Part shown: in pieces, positions 49,839 to 54,551 of the stretch | How positions within the stretch are numbered: position 1 is the stretch's first letter | How the letters are laid out: every line of letters starts with the position of its first letter | Origin: an uncultured Collinsella sp. | GTDB taxonomy: Bacteria; Actinomycetota; Coriobacteriia; Coriobacteriales; Coriobacteriaceae | Reading direction: 5' to 3' | Assembly (NCBI GenBank): GCA_900543605.1 | Contig: UQSK01000006.1 | Span: 1 to 54,551, forward strand | Length of the DNA: 54,551 nucleotides | Program-made: the position numbers and the translations under genes | The notes under the pieces: generated by a model | The model's input: only the letters and a program-made list of their open reading frames with translations | Told to the model about the DNA's origin: nothing | The model's database searches: none

Positions 49839-51665
49839 TTAGGCCTCGCCTCCCTTCGTGACGGCGGCATCCGCGGTCGCAGCAGTAATCTTCCAGCTCG
49901 CGGCCTGCTCGTACTCGGCCCACATCTTGGCATACAGGCCGTTTTGGGACAGCAACTCGGCATGGGTGCCCGACTCCTGCACGCTGCCCTGGTTGAGCAC
50001 CACGATTTGGTCTGCGCCCACTACAGTCGAGAGTCGGTGCGCGATCATAATGACTGTGCGACCCGCCGCCAGTTTGCTAAAAGCACGTTGGATGAGCGCC
50101 TCGTTCTCGGGATCGGCAAACGCCGTGGCCTCATCGAGCACCACGATAGGCGCGTCTTTAAGGATCGCGCGGGCGAGTGCCACGCGCTGGACCTCGCCGC
50201 CCGAAAGATATGCTCCGCCGGCACCGAGCATGGTATTGATGCCCTGTGGGAGCTTGGCCACAATGTCGTCGCACTGAGCTGCGGTGAGGGCCGCACGCAC
50301 TTCGTCGTCAGTGGCCGTAGGCTTGGAGGTGCGCACGTTATCGGCAAGTGTTTGCCGGAACAGCTGGTTGGTCTGGAACACGAAGGCGACCTGGCCCATA
50401 AGCTCGTGCGGATCCATATCGCGAACGTCCACACCGCCTACGAGCACTCGACCCGAGGAAACGTCCCAAAAACGCGGGATCAGGCTTGCGCAGGTTGACT
50501 TGCCGCCACCCGAGGGACCCACCAGGGCGAGAGTGCTACCCGCGGAAACGCTAAAGCTCACATGGCTAACGGCAGGTGTTTCGGCACCCTCGTAGGTAAA
50601 ACTCACGTCCTCAAATCGCACGTCGCCACCGGCAGGGTGCTTGGGTTGGGCGGGCACGGAGAGCTGCTTGGAATCCATGACGCTTCGAATACGAGCCAGC
50701 GAATCGGCACTCATCTGAGAGGCCTCGCCCACAAACATGAGCTTGGTCATGGCCGTCGGCACCACGGCCGAAAATATCGCGTAAAAGGTGAAGTTGGCCA
50801 TAAAATGCGCGAAGTCCGTCTCGCCCGGCGCCAACAGCAACGCCACGGGCAGCAGGAATGCCACAAGACCATTGAGCGCGGTAAGGTTGAGCACCTGCGG
50901 ACCTCGGCAGAACGTGCCCGCATAGTTTTGCGCCATGTCGGCATATTCGGCGATCGCATCGTGGAAGGCCTTAAAGGAGTAGACCGTCTGCTGAAACACC
51001 TTGACCACGGGGATGCCTCGTACGTATTCGGTGCCGGTCTTGTTCATCTTGACCAGCGCTCCCATGTAGGCCTTCATAAACTCGCCGCCCTTGCCGCCCA
51101 TCATGGTGGCCATGGCGCCAAACGAAACGACGACCGAGATAAGGCATGCCGCGCCCAAGCGCCAATCGAGGGCGAAAAGCAATACGAGCAGGCCCACGAC
51201 CATGGCGGCGGCGCCTGCGATATCGGGCAGCATGTGCGCGAGCAGGGTCTCGGTGGAGGCGGCGCATCCGTCTACAATACGGCGCAGCTCACCGGTGGCG
51301 TGCGTGTCAAAATAGCCAAGCGGCAGCTTAAGCAGGTGCTCGCTCGTAGTCTTGCGGATATTGGACGCGCAGCGAAACGCGGACAGATGCGTGCACATGA
51401 GCCCCACGAAATAAGCTACGATGCTTGCCAGGGCAAACCCCACGGCCCACCAACCGTACATCGCGATGTTAGTGGCTTCGCTCCAGTTAGGTGCCACGGC
51501 AATCAGATCGCGCGCGACAAGCCAAATGCACACGTACGGGCCAAAGCTCAGCAGCTGCGAGAGCGCCGAGAGCGCCATGCCCAAATACGTTAGGAATTTA
51601 CGGTCGCCGGCATATGCAAGCAGCTCGTCGATACCGCCGCCTTCCCTTTTTGATCCCTTTGCCAT
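49839..51665 (-). CDS. ABC transporter half-subunit 1 (TMD-NBD)
   Basis: A 608-residue half-transporter with six membrane helices (about 25-310) and an ATPase domain: Walker A LVGPSGGGKST, signature YLSGGEVQRVALARAIL, Walker B VVLDEATAFADPENE and switch His in VIMIAHRLSTV. The catalytic Glu after Walker B is kept, but the D-loop reads AFAD instead of SALD, a form seen in YbtP/IrtA-like siderophore transporters. First gene of a two-gene operon, divergent from an AraC regulator (114 nt apart). It works with subunit 2; substrate inferred only. Confidence 0.92.
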   Translation of the reverse strand: MAKGSKREGGGIDELLAYAGDRKFLTYLGMALSALSQLLSFGPYVCIWLVARDLIAVAPNWSEATNIAMYGWWAVGFALASIVAYFVGLMCTHLSAFRCASNIRKTTSEHLLKLPLGYFDTHATGELRRIVDGCAASTETLLAHMLPDIAGAAAMVVGLLVLLFALDWRLGAACLISVVVSFGAMATMMGGKGGEFMKAYMGALVKMNKTGTEYVRGIPVVKVFQQTVYSFKAFHDAIAEYADMAQNYAGTFCRGPQVLNLTALNGLVAFLLPVALLLAPGETDFAHFMANFTFYAIFSAVVPTAMTKLMFVGEASQMSADSLARIRSVMDSKQLSVPAQPKHPAGGDVRFEDVSFTYEGAETPAVSHVSFSVSAGSTLALVGPSGGGKSTCASLIPRFWDVSSGRVLVGGVDVRDMDPHELMGQVAFVFQTNQLFRQTLADNVRTSKPTATDDEVRAALTAAQCDDIVAKLPQGINTMLGAGGAYLSGGEVQRVALARAILKDAPIVVLDEATAFADPENEALIQRAFSKLAAGRTVIMIAHRLSTVVGADQIVVLNQGSVQESGTHAELLSQNGLYAKMWAEYEQAASWKITAATADAAVTKGGEA

Positions 51666-51779
51666 GAGATTCCTTTCTAACGGCTTGAGAGTTAACCGTA
51701 TTCAACTTATCATTGATGTGTTAGCCATGGCTCACAATCAAGCCAGGCGTGGACGTTTCTGCAAAGGAAAGGGACGCTT

Positions 51780-52784
51780 TTGCAAATACGGCGGGCAGCG
51801 ACCGACATAACCGAGCTCTACGCACCGCAATTTGAGCAGTTTGGCCTGGAGCTTACCGGCAAGGGTGCCGTCTTTACCGGCGAGGTGGCAAACGAACGGG
51901 CGCACGGCCGTGCATGGATCATGCCTCTCTCCCCCGCCTGCATCGTTATGGAGCATTTCATTACCCCGACGCACGATATGTACCTGGCCGAATACACACC
52001 CGAGCCATACGCCTGCGTGAGCGAGGTCAGCGCGCCCACACTTGCATGCATGCCCGAGGCTGGCATAACGCCCGCGAACCTTAAACCATTGCATGGACCG
52101 TGGCCAAACAATGCCGTTTGCAGCTTTATCCAAGATAGCTGTGGCGAGGAATTAAGCCCGCTGTTTGCGGGGCGGCTCTATCACTCGCGCTCGGTGCTCT
52201 TTTTGCCTGGATATTTTGACGAACTGGAGCACCGCTATCCCACCGAGTTCGCGGGAATCTTTGAAGCGTTTGCCGAGCCATGGCACGAGGAAGCGACGTC
52301 TGCCATCTGCCACACGCTGCGCCGGATTAACGAGGAACGCGCCCGCACCGTAGGCGGACACGTCTATATGCAGGGCATCGTGGAGACCATGGTCGCGGAG
52401 CTCGCCTGTTCGCGCGCGGCCCACAAGCAGGCACGGCAGGCGGCGGACACACGCGTCAGCATAACCATTGCCGAAGAAGCAACGGCAATGATTGAGCGCG
52501 CGCTCGACACAGGCAGACGTGTGGGTATCAACGAGGTGGCCGAGAGGCTCTACACAAGCCGCTCCAAACTATGCGCCACCTTTAAGGCCCAAACAGGCGA
52601 GTCGATGGGCGCCTACATTCGCAGACGCCGTATGGAGCGAGCACAGGACCTTTTGGCCGATAGCGGGCTCACGATAGCGCAGGTAGCAGAGCGGCTCGAC
52701 TACCCTCAGCAAGCCGCCTTCGCCCAAGCCTTCAAACAATACACCGGCACCACCCCCACCGCTTGGCGAAGCAAGCATCGCTAA
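51780..52784 (+). CDS. AraC-family transcriptional regulator
   Basis: A 334-residue regulator with a C-terminal AraC DNA-binding domain (about 235-334): first HTH VGINEVAERLYTSRSKL, then GAYIRRRRMERAQDLLADSG, second HTH LTIAQVAERLDYPQQAAFAQ, ending AFKQYTGTTPTAWR. The N-terminal domain (about 1-220) has several Cys and is unlike the AraC sugar cupin at sequence level. Start TTG 51780 is chosen because AAAGGAAAGGGA lies upstream and no in-frame ATG occurs until codon 48. It is divergent from the two ABC genes, as YbtA is from ybtPQ, and probably activates them. Confidence 0.87.
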   Translation: MQIRRAATDITELYAPQFEQFGLELTGKGAVFTGEVANERAHGRAWIMPLSPACIVMEHFITPTHDMYLAEYTPEPYACVSEVSAPTLACMPEAGITPANLKPLHGPWPNNAVCSFIQDSCGEELSPLFAGRLYHSRSVLFLPGYFDELEHRYPTEFAGIFEAFAEPWHEEATSAICHTLRRINEERARTVGGHVYMQGIVETMVAELACSRAAHKQARQAADTRVSITIAEEATAMIERALDTGRRVGINEVAERLYTSRSKLCATFKAQTGESMGAYIRRRRMERAQDLLADSGLTIAQVAERLDYPQQAAFAQAFKQYTGTTPTAWRSKHR

Positions 52785-52848
52785 GGCCCAAGCTCCCTGG
52801 CCGTAACGGAGCGATTAATTAGCCACCGCCCGTCAGCTCACCCAGGAT

Positions 52849-54213
52849 CTAAACGTCAAGATGCGCACAATCAAGCGCCTTTTTGATAAGAGGGACAGAT
52901 CGATCAGCCAAATACAACGGAATGTTGAGCACCCCGTCGTCGAGCTTTAGGTTCTTAAGTGAGTAGCGGACCCTCAATGGAGTCGTCTCCGCATGCTTGT
53001 CGGCATAGTACTTAAGGCTCTTGGAGTGAACGACCTCTCCCGATTTGACCTCGACGGGAACGATTTCGTTTCCGACTTGAATCAAAAAATCGACTTCGTG
53101 CTTCGGCTTCTCGTTTGTCCAGTAACGCGGAGCAGCATCTAACTGTGAAAGTAATGCCTGAAGCACATAGTTCTCGGCGAACGAACCTTTGAACTCCGAA
53201 AATAGCGCATCCGAGATGGCAAAAGCGGACGCATCCAGCCTTGCCATGCGGCGCAGCAAGCCGACATCAAGACAGTAGACTTTAAATGCCTTGAGGTCAT
53301 CGTACGCAGAGAGCGGCACACCACCGGCAGCATTAAGGCGAACCGCCGTGATGAGCCCAGCATCGGCAAGCCATTCCAGAGCATCCTCGTATTCTCGAGC
53401 ACGAGCCCCCTCGCGCACCGCACCCCAAACGAACTTTTTGTTCTCGCGCGCCAACTGAGCTGGAATCGAGTTCCATATTTGCGAAAGCTTGGCGAACTGC
53501 GCACGGCCACCATGCTTGGCAAAATCGCGCTCGTAGGAATCCAAGAGATCAGACAACACCTTATCGACCTGAACGATATCGCCCGTCTCCACCCACCGGC
53601 CAAGAGCCTCTGGCATGCCGCCGCATGCAAAATAACGACGAAGATGCTCGACGAGACGGACATGGAAGAAATCGGGCACTGTTTCGATCTGATCCAGGCC
53701 GCCAAGGTATTCGTCGTAGTTTGCAGCGCCCTCGGCTTTCAGAAACTCGGAAAAGCTCATGGGGCGCATCTCCATGAACTCGACCTTTCCCACCGGAAAA
53801 GCGCTGGTCTCACGGGACAAGCGAACGCCCAACAAAGACCCTGCGCATGCGACGTGATACTCGGGGGCCTCGTCACAGAAGTATTTAAGGGCGCCGACTG
53901 CAGAAGGACAATCCTGGATCTCATCAATAATAAGCAGCGTTTTGCCGGGATCGATAGGCTGTCCAAGTGCCAGGGAAAGATTTGAGATGATCCGTCGAGG
54001 ATCGCGCGTACCTTCGAAAAACTGAGCGTACTCGCTCTGTACCCCAGGTGACGGCTCCTCGAGCGTCAGATACACAAAATTGATGTACGAGGTTCGGCCG
54101 AACTCCTTAAGCGCCCACGTCTTTCCAACCTGGCGCGCCCCCTTAAGGATAAGCGGCTTACGATATTCTGACGCTTTCCAAGCGTTAAGCTTGGCAATGA
54201 TATCTCGCTGCAT
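52849..54213 (-). CDS. AAA ATPase with DUF4143 domain
   Basis: A 454-residue ATPase of the AAA_14/DUF4143 group. Walker A is KGARQVGKTW (24-33), Walker B LLIIDEIQDC, sensor segment HVACAGSLLGV. The C-terminal DUF4143 part (about 210-410) contains GGMPEALGRWV, FAENYVLQALL, then a nuclease-like PKHEVDFLIQVGNEIVPVEVKSG (D...E-x-K, as in PD-(D/E)xK folds). The cellular role of the family is unknown; members are patchily spread and often single genes. It lies alone behind an unusually complex palindromic promoter, which suggests tight or autogenous control. Confidence 0.92.
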   Translation of the reverse strand: MQRDIIAKLNAWKASEYRKPLILKGARQVGKTWALKEFGRTSYINFVYLTLEEPSPGVQSEYAQFFEGTRDPRRIISNLSLALGQPIDPGKTLLIIDEIQDCPSAVGALKYFCDEAPEYHVACAGSLLGVRLSRETSAFPVGKVEFMEMRPMSFSEFLKAEGAANYDEYLGGLDQIETVPDFFHVRLVEHLRRYFACGGMPEALGRWVETGDIVQVDKVLSDLLDSYERDFAKHGGRAQFAKLSQIWNSIPAQLARENKKFVWGAVREGARAREYEDALEWLADAGLITAVRLNAAGGVPLSAYDDLKAFKVYCLDVGLLRRMARLDASAFAISDALFSEFKGSFAENYVLQALLSQLDAAPRYWTNEKPKHEVDFLIQVGNEIVPVEVKSGEVVHSKSLKYYADKHAETTPLRVRYSLKNLKLDDGVLNIPLYLADRSVPLIKKALDCAHLDV

Positions 54214-54232
54214 GGACGAACCTCCCGCAAAG

Positions 54233-54350
54233 AAACTTCCGTAAACGTGATATTTCCCACATTTTACCCTAGGTAAAACGTGACATTTATCACATTTACG
54301 GAAGTTTTAAGCTCATTTCGCCACACTCTCATCACATTTATTGCAATGTG
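54233..54350. promoter_or_regulatory. Nested palindromes and iterated sites upstream of the AAA/DUF4143 gene
   Basis: Arms 54233-54252 (AAACTTCCGTAAACGTGATA) and 54288-54307 match as reverse complements at 19 of 20 positions. Centred between them is TTTTACC-CTA-GGTAAAA. The blocks ACGTGATATTTCCCACATTT and ACGTGACATTTATCACATTT are also near-direct repeats, and further TCACATTTA/AATGTGAC motifs follow to about 54350. This looks like a multi-site operator; the binding protein is unknown. Confidence 0.65.
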
Positions 54351-54380
54351 ACAAAGGGCCCGTCCTTTTGTCACCCGCAC

Positions 54381-54407
54381 AAAAATGGACGCGCCAACGG
54401 CGCGCCC
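54381..54407 (-). terminator. Terminator for a leftward gene beyond the window edge
   Basis: GGACGCGCC (54387-54395) pairs with GGCGCGCCC (54399-54407) with one mismatch; the minus strand continues ATTTTTG. It would end transcription coming from the right of the window. Confidence 0.55.
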
Positions 54408-54464
54408 ATTCACTCTATTTATATCAGCCCACCTGACCCGAACGGCCGAGTCGTCACGGAACCC

Positions 54465-54551
54465 GGGAGCCCCGGCAGGGCGGGTGCTTGCTCAAAATGA
54501 GTTCCGCACGCAAAGAAGGCCACTTAATGTGGCCTTCGTCTTGCGCAGGAC
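54465..54551 (+). repeat. Second copy of the covarying-hairpin element (truncated by the window end)
   Basis: Reads GGGAGCCCCGG, then GAGTTCCGCACG (54499-54510), then the hairpin GAAGGCCAC-TTAAT-GTGGCCTTC, then TTGCGCAGGAC. The minus strand of 32974-32884 has the same blocks in the same order, with the same CACTTAATGTG apex but a different, still complementary stem. Confidence 0.72.

Overview
The window looks like part of a draft-genome contig from a Collinsella-type bacterium (Coriobacteriia, Actinomycetota). The grounds are the fairly high G+C, the codon style, the mix of fermentative dehydrogenases with PTS sugar uptake, a type III glutamine synthetase and a MurT/GatD-type cell-wall enzyme. 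The genus is inferred, not proven. The first 20 bases are a Nextera (Tn5 mosaic-end) adapter, so the left edge is a technical end.

Layout. 21-2646: a very G+C-rich block with the tail of a membrane protein, a YxeA-like secreted protein and a two-component system, an arrangement seen next to lantibiotic-immunity ABC transporters; its composition differs from everything to the right. 2752-8267: guaA, ansA, a short-repeat element, a divergent XRE-regulator/unknown pair with a palindromic operator, a DUF1648 membrane protein and ychF. 8395-13708: an alpha-glucoside utilisation locus (GH4 6-phospho-alpha-glucosidase, PTS EIICB, zinc dehydrogenase, GntR/UTRA regulator) with operator-like palindromes between the divergent arms. 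13840-18744: a polyferredoxin, a 2-hydroxyacid dehydrogenase, glycerol dehydrogenase and an iron alcohol dehydrogenase. 19245-23587: two coupled genes of unknown function followed by a fused MurT-GatD. 23588-24598: a gene-poor stretch with hairpin repeats, tRNA-Glu, a duplicated tRNA 3' end and a MITE-like element.

24599-34485: type III glutamine synthetase, a methionine operon (metF, a separate MetH reactivation protein, metH), UPF0210, a large inverted-repeat element, a methyltransferase with atypical codon use and yhbY. 34555-41873: a giant STAND/BTAD regulator, nagB, crr-like EIIA, glmM, rpsI and rplM. 42067-47935: a patatin, palindromic repeats, tmRNA with a T-arm mimic beyond its 3' end, an unknown protein, a PIN toxin-antitoxin pair and a P1B ATPase with a small membrane partner. 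48081-54213: a two-subunit ABC transporter with a divergent AraC regulator (YbtPQ/YbtA-like layout) and an AAA/DUF4143 ATPase behind an elaborate palindromic promoter. The last 87 bases match an element at 32884-32974.

The main surprises are non-coding. At least six families of palindromic or MITE-like repeats sit between genes. Two loci (tRNA-Glu and ssrA) carry the same unusual arrangement of direct and inverted T-arm copies around a G+C-rich spacer. One repeat family keeps its loop and flanks but changes both sides of its stem together.
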